From contig NZ_CP086253.1 in NCBI RefSeq assembly GCF_003382565.3, forward strand, positions 1,984,001-2,048,000: a DNA stretch of 64,000 bases. Direction: 5' to 3'. Below the pieces are notes generated by a model that saw only the letters and a program-made list of their open reading frames with translations, ran no database searches and was not told the DNA's origin. The stretch comes from Pectobacterium aquaticum. GTDB taxonomy: Bacteria > Pseudomonadota > Gammaproteobacteria > Enterobacterales > Enterobacteriaceae. Positions 43,856 to 52,174 of this stretch are shown piece by piece (position 1 is the stretch's first letter; each line of letters starts with the position of its first letter). The position numbers were made by a program, and so were the translations under genes.

Positions 43856-44658
43856 TGATTTTCTCCTCTGACCGTGCGTCGAGCGAACGCCTGAATGATC
43901 GGTAATTTCTTGTTTAACGCGCCGTCAACGACGGAGGGAAACCAGGCATTAATTTTGACAAACAGGCGTTCCATAACGCCGAAGCGGTATCGCTTTTGTT
44001 CCGTTTCGAGTAGTCGGACAATCCGAGTGGCCACAACGGTGGGGGTATCACTACCATTACCGAGTTTGCGGTTCAGGGCATAGACGGTTTCGCTGTTGAG
44101 TGCGGTTTCCGTCGAACGAGGAGCAACATACAGTACGGAAATACCGCTGCCCCGTAACTCACGATGTAGTGCTTCGGAAAAACGGTGCATAGCGGCTTTC
44201 GTCGCGCTGTAGACGCTCCAGGCAGGATGACCAATTTCCCCGAGAATGGAACCAACATTGAGAACAATGCCCGGCTGATTAACGGTGTGTAGCAATGCTC
44301 GAGTGAGTAATGTCGGTATTTCAATATTACTACGGATCTGTTCGCGAATATCATCAAACGATTGCTGCTCAAGCAGCGCAAAGTGGCTGCATCCTGCGTT
44401 ATTAATCAGGATGTCCAGCTTTCCGCTTTCGTTAAGCTGAGCGGCAAGTGCGCTAATTTCAGCATCTGAGTAGGTTTTCATCAGAGCGATACAGTGCCGT
44501 TCTGGGTGGGGCAATTGCTGTTGCAGGCGTTGCATCGCCTGTTCGTTACGCCCCACCAGGTAGAGGTTTGCGCCTTTTCTCGCCAATGCGTGTGCCAGCG
44601 CCTGGCCAATTCCGCCACTGGCGCCGGTAAGCAGGACCGTCTTGCTATTCAGATTCAC
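43852..44658 (-). CDS. Short-chain dehydrogenase/reductase
   Basis: A classical 268-residue SDR with the nucleotide-binding motif TGASGGIG (11-18), NNAG (86-89) and catalytic Ser137, Tyr150 and Lys154 (YSATK). The C-terminal extension of about 60 residues resembles SDRs acting on lipid or fatty-acyl substrates. It overlaps the oxidase gene upstream by 14 bases and the TPR gene downstream by 4, so it is clearly co-transcribed. The substrate is unknown; with the ligase and oxidase of the same operon it may reduce a fatty-acyl-derived intermediate. Confidence 0.88.
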   Translation of the reverse strand: MNLNSKTVLLTGASGGIGQALAHALARKGANLYLVGRNEQAMQRLQQQLPHPERHCIALMKTYSDAEISALAAQLNESGKLDILINNAGCSHFALLEQQSFDDIREQIRSNIEIPTLLTRALLHTVNQPGIVLNVGSILGEIGHPAWSVYSATKAAMHRFSEALHRELRGSGISVLYVAPRSTETALNSETVYALNRKLGNGSDTPTVVATRIVRLLETEQKRYRFGVMERLFVKINAWFPSVVDGALNKKLPIIQAFARRTVRGENQ

Positions 44659-45310
44659 GTGCGTTATTCCCCAGTTGGTTGAGCATCTGTGTATACAGGT
44701 GATAAACGCGGCGGGCGGAGTGGATAATGGCGTCCTGATCTCGCTTGTCAGTGATGGTATCCATCAGCAAAGCAAAAAATTTCAGATGATCCTGGTCAAG
44801 TTCGCCATGTGAACGCAGATAGGTGGTTGCCTTTTTTGGCAGCCCCAGTCTCTGTTCAACCTGCGCGGCAATCGACGAGGCGATCGAGACGCTGGTGCCT
44901 TCCAGAACCAGCACCATGCCAAAGAGGCTCATCGGGTTGACTCGTTCAATTCGGTAGTAGAGAAAGGCAATCATCATTTCAATCGGCAGGCTGGGCGTGC
45001 CTAGTCTGACCTTTTCTGCATCCCCACCACAAGCGCGAATATCGTTCAGGATCCACTCCTGATGGCCATATTCTTCTTCGATATACTCGGTAATTGCGCC
45101 GCGTACTGACTCATGCGATGAAGGAAGTCGGCTGCCTGCGCACATCAGTAATGGGACGGTGTGGCTGACATGATAGTAAGCCTGAGTCAAAAACTCGATA
45201 TACATCTCGCGTGAGATATCACCTTCACGGCAGCGGGTGATGGCCGTAGATGAGAGCAAACTCTGGCGTTCAGCGGTGGTCTTATTTTGTAATTGCTGAT
45301 AAAAACTCAT
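44645..45310 (-). CDS. Haem-oxygenase-like (HDO/TenA-PqqC superfamily) iron oxidase
   Basis: A 221-residue all-helical protein of the haem-oxygenase-like superfamily. Candidate iron ligands in the usual spacing are Glu79/80 and His83 (EEEYGHQEW), Glu137 (LEGTS), and His168, Asp172/174 and His175 (HGELDQDHLKF). This arrangement matches non-haem diiron oxidases or oxygenases (HDO type) rather than TenA thiaminase, whose active-site Cys is not evident. It is located between an AMP-ligase and an SDR, so it probably oxidises an activated acid. The exact reaction is unknown. Confidence 0.8.
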   Translation of the reverse strand: MSFYQQLQNKTTAERQSLLSSTAITRCREGDISREMYIEFLTQAYYHVSHTVPLLMCAGSRLPSSHESVRGAITEYIEEEYGHQEWILNDIRACGGDAEKVRLGTPSLPIEMMIAFLYYRIERVNPMSLFGMVLVLEGTSVSIASSIAAQVEQRLGLPKKATTYLRSHGELDQDHLKFFALLMDTITDKRDQDAIIHSARRVYHLYTQMLNQLGNNARESE

Positions 45311-45312
45311 TA

Positions 45313-46749
45313 TTACTCCTCCTCACTACATGTGAGAATCTGATGTTGTAGGGCTTGCCATATGGCATTTCGGCGAGGACGGCCATTGGCCGTTAACATA
45401 TCGGGTGATGAAATCGTATGGGTAAACAGTAATCGGTGCAGTTGCGCGTAATCTGGCAACTGTGCAGAAAGAGCCATCAGTTGTTCCCGTGCCTGCTCCT
45501 GTTGCCCGTCAAACGCGTCGACCAGTGCCACATTACGCACTAATCCTTCACCGAAAATCACGATGCGGCGCACTGCCGGGCATGCCATTGCTTCTGCTTC
45601 TGGCCATTCTGGGGAAAAATTGCGGCCAAAGGCGTTAATTTGCACATTTTTTATTCGCCCCAGAATATGAACGAATCCGTCGTCATCGATTCTGCCGAGA
45701 TCGCCAGTCGCTACCGTCAATGAGGGAGACTCTCCCCCCAGATAGCCCAGCGCGTTGGCTGGGCTAACGACGACCAGTTGCTGATTATCATCAACCGATA
45801 TTTGGATGCCCGGTAATGGCCTGCCGACGCTGCCCTGATTTGTGACCCCAGGTAGGTTGAGTGCCACGACGGAACCACATTCTGATAGTCCATAACCTTC
45901 AAAAATAGGGAGCCCGCTGCAAGCCGCAAGCTCAAGCAACTGAGCAGCGATTTTGCCACCCCCCGCCGCGATAAAACGGAGTGACTGTGTGCTGTCCTGA
46001 ACGTGCTGGTGCAAATGTAACAGCACCCGTAATAACTCAGGCACCAGCACCAGACTTTCTGGATGCCAGCGCACAAGTGCCTGCGAAAACTGAACAGCAT
46101 TGAAGCGGCTAGAGCCTTCAAAACCTATGTGTGAAGGTGGCAACACCACGGTTTCAGCCCCCAGCAGCAGCGGGATGTAAATGCCACACAGATTCTCAAG
46201 CAGAATACTGAGCGGTAATGTCACCAAATGCTTTTGTAAGTGAAGGGGTTGCAGCGCTGTAGCAAGCGCTTGTGCCGTCCATACCATGCCGCTCAGACTC
46301 AGGCAGACACCTTTAGGCTCACCCGTAGTGCCAGAGGTATAGGTGATTTTGGCCGTACCGGAAGGTAAGGGAATGGGGTCATCGACCGTTCTGGTTTGCA
46401 GTCTGCCTAGTGGGAAATCGCACGTATGCCACTCTTCCAACGCGTCGCCGCCGATTCGCGCATCAATCGATGCCGACGACAGCACCCAGGCTTTTTGTCC
46501 GTCGGTGAAGAACGGGGGGACCGGTACGATCACAATCCCGCTAACGAGACAGGCAAGGTCGATGATGGCCCATTCAGGACTATTTTCTGACTCGAGCGCT
46601 AACCGTTTTACGCCGAGTGACGTTAATTGCCTGGCGACATCCATGACCGACTCATGGTATTGCTTCCAGCTCCATGCTCGGGCTTCACCATGCAGGGCGA
46701 CAGCATCGGGATGACGTTGTGCTTGCTGTTCAAGCATGTCCAGAAACAT
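45313..46749 (-). CDS. AMP-dependent acyl/aryl-acid ligase
   Basis: A 478-residue adenylate-forming enzyme. The P-loop TYTSGTTGEPKGV lies at about residues 136-147, the EGYGLSECG motif near 286 and TGDLGRIDDDGFVHILGR near 350. It is shorter than acetyl-CoA synthetase, and the usual C-terminal catalytic Lys region is diverged, so the acceptor may not be CoA. The start is MFLDMLEQQAQ, with GGGAG upstream; it overlaps the preceding gene by 20 bases. It should activate a carboxylic acid for the oxidase and SDR encoded next. Confidence 0.85.
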   Translation of the reverse strand: MFLDMLEQQAQRHPDAVALHGEARAWSWKQYHESVMDVARQLTSLGVKRLALESENSPEWAIIDLACLVSGIVIVPVPPFFTDGQKAWVLSSASIDARIGGDALEEWHTCDFPLGRLQTRTVDDPIPLPSGTAKITYTSGTTGEPKGVCLSLSGMVWTAQALATALQPLHLQKHLVTLPLSILLENLCGIYIPLLLGAETVVLPPSHIGFEGSSRFNAVQFSQALVRWHPESLVLVPELLRVLLHLHQHVQDSTQSLRFIAAGGGKIAAQLLELAACSGLPIFEGYGLSECGSVVALNLPGVTNQGSVGRPLPGIQISVDDNQQLVVVSPANALGYLGGESPSLTVATGDLGRIDDDGFVHILGRIKNVQINAFGRNFSPEWPEAEAMACPAVRRIVIFGEGLVRNVALVDAFDGQQEQAREQLMALSAQLPDYAQLHRLLFTHTISSPDMLTANGRPRRNAIWQALQHQILTCSEEE

Positions 46750-47386
46750 AGGGTTCTCCCGTAGTTGCAATCCAGGGGGCGTCAGGCAACGCGGTGAATA
46801 GGCTAAGCAGTATGCTTGTCTGACTTAACGTGGTTTTCCCGCCAACGAGTTCACCGGCCATGACCTGTGGATCGTGCAGGTAATATTCCCCCCATTCCTG
46901 TGCGGCATCACCCAGTCTTTCCGCGCTGGCAGGGGTGAGTAGGGTTGGTTGCAGATTCAGTCGATGAAAGATGTTGCGGATCTTCTTGGTGCCGGTAAAC
47001 ACAATCCACGAGTAATGGTATTGATTAAGCAACAAGCAGAGAGCGGCATACATGACGCGTGCAGAAGCACCGTCACTGGCGGAAAAATTTCCCACTTCGA
47101 CAATCCCCTCCCGTGAAACAGGCAGGTTAAGCCGCGAGGACAATACCGTTTCAACGGGAGCATCGAGATACTGCTCTAGGTAAAATACGCCTTGCGAAGC
47201 TGTCTGGACGCCACAGGCTGCTCTCAGTTCACCACCGGCATCGTACATGCCGAGAAGCCAAGGCATACAGTGGGAAAGTGAGGCGTTGTAAATCTGATGA
47301 TAGCTGTCACGTATTGACGCTGAGATATCATTCTGTTCGTATCCGCCATGTAACCATTTTAATGTGTAGGGTGACATTATTCGCAT
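46730..47386 (-). CDS. Thermostable-haemolysin family protein
   Basis: A 218-residue protein that fits the thermostable haemolysin (delta-VPH) family, with segments such as CGVQTASQGVFYLEQYLDAPVE and the central VEVGNFSASDGASARVMYAAL and WIVFTGTKKIRNIFHRL blocks. Despite the name, the family looks like an acyltransferase-type (GNAT/autoinducer-synthase-like) fold, and there is no signal peptide. It is the first gene of the operon, with AGAGG before the ATG. It could transfer an acyl group made by the ligase; haemolytic action is not implied. Confidence 0.75.
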   Translation of the reverse strand: MRIMSPYTLKWLHGGYEQNDISASIRDSYHQIYNASLSHCMPWLLGMYDAGGELRAACGVQTASQGVFYLEQYLDAPVETVLSSRLNLPVSREGIVEVGNFSASDGASARVMYAALCLLLNQYHYSWIVFTGTKKIRNIFHRLNLQPTLLTPASAERLGDAAQEWGEYYLHDPQVMAGELVGGKTTLSQTSILLSLFTALPDAPWIATTGEPYVSGHA

Positions 47387-47540
47387 GATATAACCTCTGA
47401 TGGAATAAACGCATTCTGGCAGAGGATTATTATGTCAACCTTAAGATCGTAGCGTGGGACTAAAAAATTTATATTAATTTATGCTTAAGATTTTCATTCT
47501 ATAACCGTTAGACGATCTATTTATTCTCTGGTATTTGAAA

Positions 47541-48089
47541 ATGAAAAAAACTTATGCGTCCAGCCAAATTATTTTTCACTGGCTTGTGTTTATCATGGTT
47601 GTTATTACCTATTCTGCAATGGAGTTTAAAGGATTGACACCAAAGGGAAGTTCTGCACGTGCTATGATGGCTCTGGTTCACTATACGGCGGGTTTGGGGG
47701 TGTTATTACTTATGATGGTAAGGATAGTATTGAAATATATCCATAGCACCCCCGAGATTGTTCCAATGCCGCCACGTTGGCAAATTGTAGTGGCGAAAAC
47801 AGTACATATTATTTTATACATTGTTTTTCTCGCCTTGCCGCTCCTCGGTCTATTTTCGCTTTATTTCGGTCAGGTAGAGTGGTCTTTTTTGGGAATAACA
47901 ATGCCCGTTGCTGGCGTACTGAATAAAGATATTCAGCACAATCTGAAAGAGTTGCATGAATTGATAGCCAATACCGGCTATTTTATCATTGGTCTTCATG
48001 CCGCGGCGGCGTTATTTCACCATTATATCGTGCGTGATAATACGCTGGACAGAATGTTACCCCTTCGCAAGGGCAGGATGCCTGAGTAG
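47541..48089 (+). CDS. cybB: Cytochrome b561
   Basis: A 182-residue four-helix membrane cytochrome b of the CybB/YodB group. Haem-ligand histidines are expected in FHWLVF (helix 1), ALVHYTAG (helix 2), KTVHIILYI (helix 3) and GLHAAAALFHHYIV (helix 4), all present. Such proteins oxidise ubiquinol or move electrons across the membrane, for example in superoxide defence. The start is the ATG of MKKTYASSQ; a TTG two codons earlier is possible. It is divergent from the haemolysin-family operon and converges on the sedolisin gene. Confidence 0.85.
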   Translation: MKKTYASSQIIFHWLVFIMVVITYSAMEFKGLTPKGSSARAMMALVHYTAGLGVLLLMMVRIVLKYIHSTPEIVPMPPRWQIVVAKTVHIILYIVFLALPLLGLFSLYFGQVEWSFLGITMPVAGVLNKDIQHNLKELHELIANTGYFIIGLHAAAALFHHYIVRDNTLDRMLPLRKGRMPE

Positions 48090-48200
48090 CGTCAGGCGTT
48101 TGCCCACTATCGGGTGGGGGAGGGTCAGTACGCTCGCACATATTTTGGCAAGCGTACCGAGACATCACCATGGTGCTGGCTAATGTGGTACATGGGATGA

Positions 48201-49835
48201 CTATTCCCAGTAACTTTCCGCCTGTTTTATCAAACCCAATAGATTGACGCCATTTGGCGATCCCAAACCAGTACAGGGATCCCATCCGGCAGCAGCGGGC
48301 AACCCGTTGGTGCCTGGAATGTTACTGTTAAAGGCGTTCGACCCTATAAGCTGGTACAGAAAGCTGTTGATATTGCCAACTCGGTATGAAAGCGCCGTAT
48401 TTAAGCGTGCAATCAGGCCAGCAATAATCGGGGTGGCGGCGCTGGTTCCTGCGGCTGGAAACACTTTGCCATTGAAAATCATGGTCGTGTAATTCACTCC
48501 GCTGGCATTGACTGAGAGATCGGGCGTAGCGCAGGCGTTTTTTGTATACACTGGATATTGGCGGAAATAGTTTGACAGTGCGCTGTACTGGTATGCTGGT
48601 GCAGGTGAAATGACGCTGAACCCTCCTCCGGAAGCATTGGTATTTTCATGCCAAACCTGTTCATTTCCATTGCGAAACAGGTCTGTGCCGCCACAGGCAA
48701 TTACGGAATCATAGGCTGCGGGAAGATTAACCCCTACGACTTTATTATTAGAACCTACCTGATAAACACCATAATCTCCCGATGCGGCGAGAACCGTGAT
48801 GCCACGTTGGCTAAGTTGCTGAAGCAGCATAGCGGACTGTACTTTTTCTGCCTGAGAAACATTGCTTTCGCCATTAGCCCAACTGGTGCTGATGACGCTC
48901 ACCTCATTTTCCGTGTCATTCAATACAGCGCGGAATCCGTCTGGAAAGGATCTGGCGTAATACACGACGATTTTTGCTTTAGGCACGATCCCGGCCACCA
49001 TTTGTACATCCATGTTAATTTCTAAATTGTTGATGAGTTTCGATTGAGGTGGCTGCCAGGGTTCGGTCCCTATGATTTGCACTTCGGGTTTTTCAAGCTG
49101 AAATTGGGTACAGAAGGCGGCGAGATCGCTGGGGTTAAAGGTGCCCCCTAACGCAATAATCCCCACCGTTTGTCCTTCTCCCTGATTGTTGGGAAAATGA
49201 TAGAGCGCCGTCAGCTCTTGCGGTGAATATCCTGCTAATGGCTGCTGTTGTTCCTGGAGATCGCCTAAATCAGTCAGACTTTTTGGTTTTTGGATAAAAA
49301 GCTTTACGGGGGAGTCATCCTCCACCGTCGGCAGCGTTTTTAAGCGTTTGGAGGGAACGTATCCAGCCTGTAAGCCCACATTTAATCCATCAATGCCGGT
49401 AACTCTGGCCCGCAAATCGTCGGGCAGTTGGATATGTCCATGATAGGCCAGGAATGGGTTGCCGTTCTCATCCTGATAGATATGGAAAGAGACGCCAAAC
49501 AATTGAGAAAACTGCAGTATGGTGCCAGTGACCGTCACGTCAAGGTTGTCGGCGTTGCTGCTGACCTTTTTCCCTCCAGCTTGTTCTGTAAGCGTAATAA
49601 CTCGCTCGATAGCATTGTCATTCGTCTCAGAGCGCGGTTTCAGGTCGGAAGCAGCAAGATATTGGCGCTTTTTCGGATGGATATTACTGAGATCGCCAGT
49701 AAACTGCAGCGCATTTTCAGTGGCATCAGGCGCAAGATGAAAGGTTAACGTTAGCTCAGCATCACCATCCGCATCAGTCTGATAAACCGCGGTAGGAGGG
49801 AGTGTTTGAAAGAAATCATCGGTATAGGTATTCAT
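48201..49835 (-). CDS. Sedolisin (S53, kumamolisin-like) serine-carboxyl peptidase
   Basis: A 544-residue S53 protease with an N-terminal pro-kumamolisin domain (about 1-165) and a subtilisin-fold catalytic domain (about 195-540). The catalytic Glu272 and Asp276 are in LEINMDVQMVAG, the oxyanion Asp354 in ASGDYG, and the nucleophile Ser465 in GTSAATP; the calcium site is in the C-terminal GWDPCTGLGSPNG. All key residues are intact. No signal peptide is visible. The start is MNTYTDDFF, with GAGGA upstream. It is the last gene of the RiPP operon, 24 bases after the cyclase, which suggests it cuts the modular precursor. Confidence 0.9.
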   Translation of the reverse strand: MNTYTDDFFQTLPPTAVYQTDADGDAELTLTFHLAPDATENALQFTGDLSNIHPKKRQYLAASDLKPRSETNDNAIERVITLTEQAGGKKVSSNADNLDVTVTGTILQFSQLFGVSFHIYQDENGNPFLAYHGHIQLPDDLRARVTGIDGLNVGLQAGYVPSKRLKTLPTVEDDSPVKLFIQKPKSLTDLGDLQEQQQPLAGYSPQELTALYHFPNNQGEGQTVGIIALGGTFNPSDLAAFCTQFQLEKPEVQIIGTEPWQPPQSKLINNLEINMDVQMVAGIVPKAKIVVYYARSFPDGFRAVLNDTENEVSVISTSWANGESNVSQAEKVQSAMLLQQLSQRGITVLAASGDYGVYQVGSNNKVVGVNLPAAYDSVIACGGTDLFRNGNEQVWHENTNASGGGFSVISPAPAYQYSALSNYFRQYPVYTKNACATPDLSVNASGVNYTTMIFNGKVFPAAGTSAATPIIAGLIARLNTALSYRVGNINSFLYQLIGSNAFNSNIPGTNGLPAAAGWDPCTGLGSPNGVNLLGLIKQAESYWE

Positions 49836-49859
49836 CGTTTTATTCCTCTTTATCACGCA

Positions 49860-51101
49860 TTAACGAATGTGCAGCACGGTTTCCACTCTTTCGGGGTCGA
49901 ATAAACGCAGGTAATACAGCCCTGTTCCCGCCAGACCTAACATCAATCCCGGCGTTTCTTTACCGGATTCACCTACACCGCTGGGATCAAAAACGCCGCT
50001 TGGCCAGGGAGTTTGCGTTAGCTGATATTTTTGAATGCCAAATGAGGCAATGCGATGGGCCAGTTCGGCAAAATCTGCTCGCTGCAAGCATGCCGCGCCC
50101 ATGAGAAGAATTTCACCATTACCCGCTCCGCCGTGGCAGAGGCTAAAATTCATTTGATCTGGCTGTGTGCTGAGCTGTTGCAGCAATTGCTGAGACGTTG
50201 TCGTCAGCCCCACTAACGCTTCCTGCAATAATGTCGGTTCGTTTAATAGTTGCCAGGCGCGTAAGCGAGAGAGTGCGATACCGGGTGCACCATGGCACCA
50301 CATGGCATTGAACTGCGGTGTGCGATACATCGAGCGTAAATCGGGCCAGTTCTGATGTTGAGGGCTGAAGTTCTCACGCTCATAGTTAAAAGCCTTCAGG
50401 CCAGCATCAATATAAACGTCCCGGCGTGTCACTATGCCTAGTTCAAGCAATGCCAATCCAAAACCAGCAGTGCCATGAGAGTAGCCTGTTAAACCGCGTT
50501 CATTACCTTGAGTAAGCCAAAAGTATGCTGTGGTTTTTTTTTGCGCTTTGCTTAATAAAAAATCGCCCAACCTAACGGCACAGCTCAGCCAACGGTCATC
50601 ATCTTCCGCCTGATAGATTTTAAGTAAGGCAGGAATAGCCCCTGCGGCACCGTTAATCACATCCAGTTCATTATCGGGAATGGGCAGCGTATGAAGGTGT
50701 TGCAGTAAGTTAAGCCCTTGTGCTTTCCACTCCGGCTGGTCAACTATCGAGCCGATTTTCCACATTGCCCAGGCAACGCCTAATTGCCCAGCATGAAGGC
50801 TAAATGTGCTAAGCCGATGAGGCTGTCCCTGCATATGCTGGATGCTGTTAATGGTTGACGTAAGCGTTTCGAACAAAATGGGGTCTGGCTTTTGTCGGTG
50901 CAATTCGGCCAGAAATAGCGCAATACCAGACAGACCATTGTATAACGACGCATCAAAAGTACGTGTGACGACCTGAAATTGACCATTAACGGCATCAACA
51001 ACAGAGCCCTGCCAATTACTCCGGTTGTCAAAACGGAAACATTCCCGTTGGAGATGCTTACCGATACTCTCCGCTGCATTTAGGTATTGCTCATTTTTCA
51101 T
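49860..51101 (-). CDS. LanC-type lanthionine cyclase-like protein
   Basis: A 413-residue double alpha-toroid protein of the LanC family. The zinc ligands Cys269 (MWCHGAPGI), Cys322 and His323 (SLCHGGAGNGE) are all present, as are the catalytic-type His209 (GYSHGTAGFG) and an Asp147 in the matching position. LanC enzymes add Cys thiols to dehydro-Ser/Thr to form thioether rings. Here it is a separate protein, not fused to a dehydratase. Its ATG overlaps the HopA1 stop by four bases. Confidence 0.92.
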   Translation of the reverse strand: MKNEQYLNAAESIGKHLQRECFRFDNRSNWQGSVVDAVNGQFQVVTRTFDASLYNGLSGIALFLAELHRQKPDPILFETLTSTINSIQHMQGQPHRLSTFSLHAGQLGVAWAMWKIGSIVDQPEWKAQGLNLLQHLHTLPIPDNELDVINGAAGAIPALLKIYQAEDDDRWLSCAVRLGDFLLSKAQKKTTAYFWLTQGNERGLTGYSHGTAGFGLALLELGIVTRRDVYIDAGLKAFNYERENFSPQHQNWPDLRSMYRTPQFNAMWCHGAPGIALSRLRAWQLLNEPTLLQEALVGLTTTSQQLLQQLSTQPDQMNFSLCHGGAGNGEILLMGAACLQRADFAELAHRIASFGIQKYQLTQTPWPSGVFDPSGVGESGKETPGLMLGLAGTGLYYLRLFDPERVETVLHIR

Positions 51102-52174
51102 GATGCAGACTCCCTATTTTTCTCATTAAAATCAATGGGCAAGCTCAACGTGTCGGGGTTGAGATGCAGACGGTTGATCGCAATGCCTTTGCTGGTGAAT
51201 ACCTCAATGATGCAAGCCTGGTTGATCTGGCCTGTTGAGATAGAGGAGGTGTGCGTCTGCTGTTTTTCATAAGCGTTCAGCAACCCTTTGGCGATGAGTT
51301 GGCAGCGGTGCATACCGAAACTCTGGCCATTACCCGGATCTTCTGCAAAAGAAACACCTTTGGTTATGGGGTGGGTAAATAAAGGATGAATATTGAGGGA
51401 ATATTTATCTAACGCCGGAATATGGGGTTTTAATACCCGCAACGTGTAATCAAAATAGCGTTTTTCGAGATACAGTACGGCACTGTCTGCTCGGTGATAT
51501 AAATCAGCGTGATTCAGACATTTAAAATTAAAAGCAATATTATGCGCATTTAATACTTCAGTAATTAGCGCGACAAGTTTAGCCGCCCCCTCTGGTATAA
51601 TACTCCAATAAATTCGCACCTGTGGTGCATCATGCTCCATATATTGATTACTATGCACATAATAAAACACCTGCTGAATATGGCGATTTTCTTTTTGTCG
51701 AAGAAAGTGAATATATTGATTAACCACCAGTGGCGAATTGGGAATGGCTGGAATGAAACTATTTGGATAAGCTTGTCGCAATTTTCCGTTTTTTTCTGTC
51801 CATATACTCTGAGCATCGGAATGATAAATTTTCCAGTTTTGATCGGGCGTATCCTGAGTGCGATTGGCAGCACTTAATGTCTGCATGAACATTTCACGTT
51901 CATTACGTTTAGGCAAATTTAAAATTTTTTTGTCGTCTGGAATTCCACAATAAAATTTGCTATAGAGAACCATGCTAAGCTGTGATTCCAATAATTGTTT
52001 TTGCTGCTGAATATCATGGTTCTGGTTATGTCCAAACAGGTTTAAAGGGCCACTATATTCGCTCCATGCATAGTTATGGAATACCGAATAGGCTTTACCA
52101 TCAATCCGGTAACTCGTAGTACTTGTTATTTCGACGCGTTCTGAGAGTTCTTTCAGCTGTTGTTCAAAGTTCAT
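51098..52174 (-). CDS. HopA1-family protein, putative phospho-Ser/Thr lyase of RiPP dehydration
   Basis: A 358-residue protein whose C-terminal half carries the HopA1 hallmarks: RIYWSIIPEGAAKLVALI, a Lys/Tyr/Asp stretch around FKCLNHADLYHRADSAVLYL, the ITKGVSFAEDPGNGQSFG block and the following MHRCQLIAKGL. HopA1 was first described as a type III effector, but homologues paired with APH-type kinases act as the elimination component in class V lanthipeptide and thioamitide pathways. The start is MNFEQQLKE, preceded by GGGAG, and overlaps the kinase gene by 11 bases. Given the cluster, an effector role is unlikely. Confidence 0.85.
   Translation of the reverse strand: MNFEQQLKELSERVEITSTTSYRIDGKAYSVFHNYAWSEYSGPLNLFGHNQNHDIQQQKQLLESQLSMVLYSKFYCGIPDDKKILNLPKRNEREMFMQTLSAANRTQDTPDQNWKIYHSDAQSIWTEKNGKLRQAYPNSFIPAIPNSPLVVNQYIHFLRQKENRHIQQVFYYVHSNQYMEHDAPQVRIYWSIIPEGAAKLVALITEVLNAHNIAFNFKCLNHADLYHRADSAVLYLEKRYFDYTLRVLKPHIPALDKYSLNIHPLFTHPITKGVSFAEDPGNGQSFGMHRCQLIAKGLLNAYEKQQTHTSSISTGQINQACIIEVFTSKGIAINRLHLNPDTLSLPIDFNEKNRESAS

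Noticed and set aside
44645..45310. Assignment as TenA thiaminase II
   Set aside because: The carboxylate/histidine iron-ligand pattern is present, the TenA active-site Cys context is not evident, and there are no thiamine genes nearby.
46730..47386. Reading the thermostable-haemolysin family gene as a secreted toxin
   Set aside because: No signal peptide, and tight coupling with ligase, oxidase and SDR genes suggests an enzyme role.
51098..52174. HopA1 homologue as a type III secretion effector
   Set aside because: The gene sits in the middle of an operon with kinase, LanC and precursor genes, has no effector context, and HopA1-type proteins are known RiPP enzymes.
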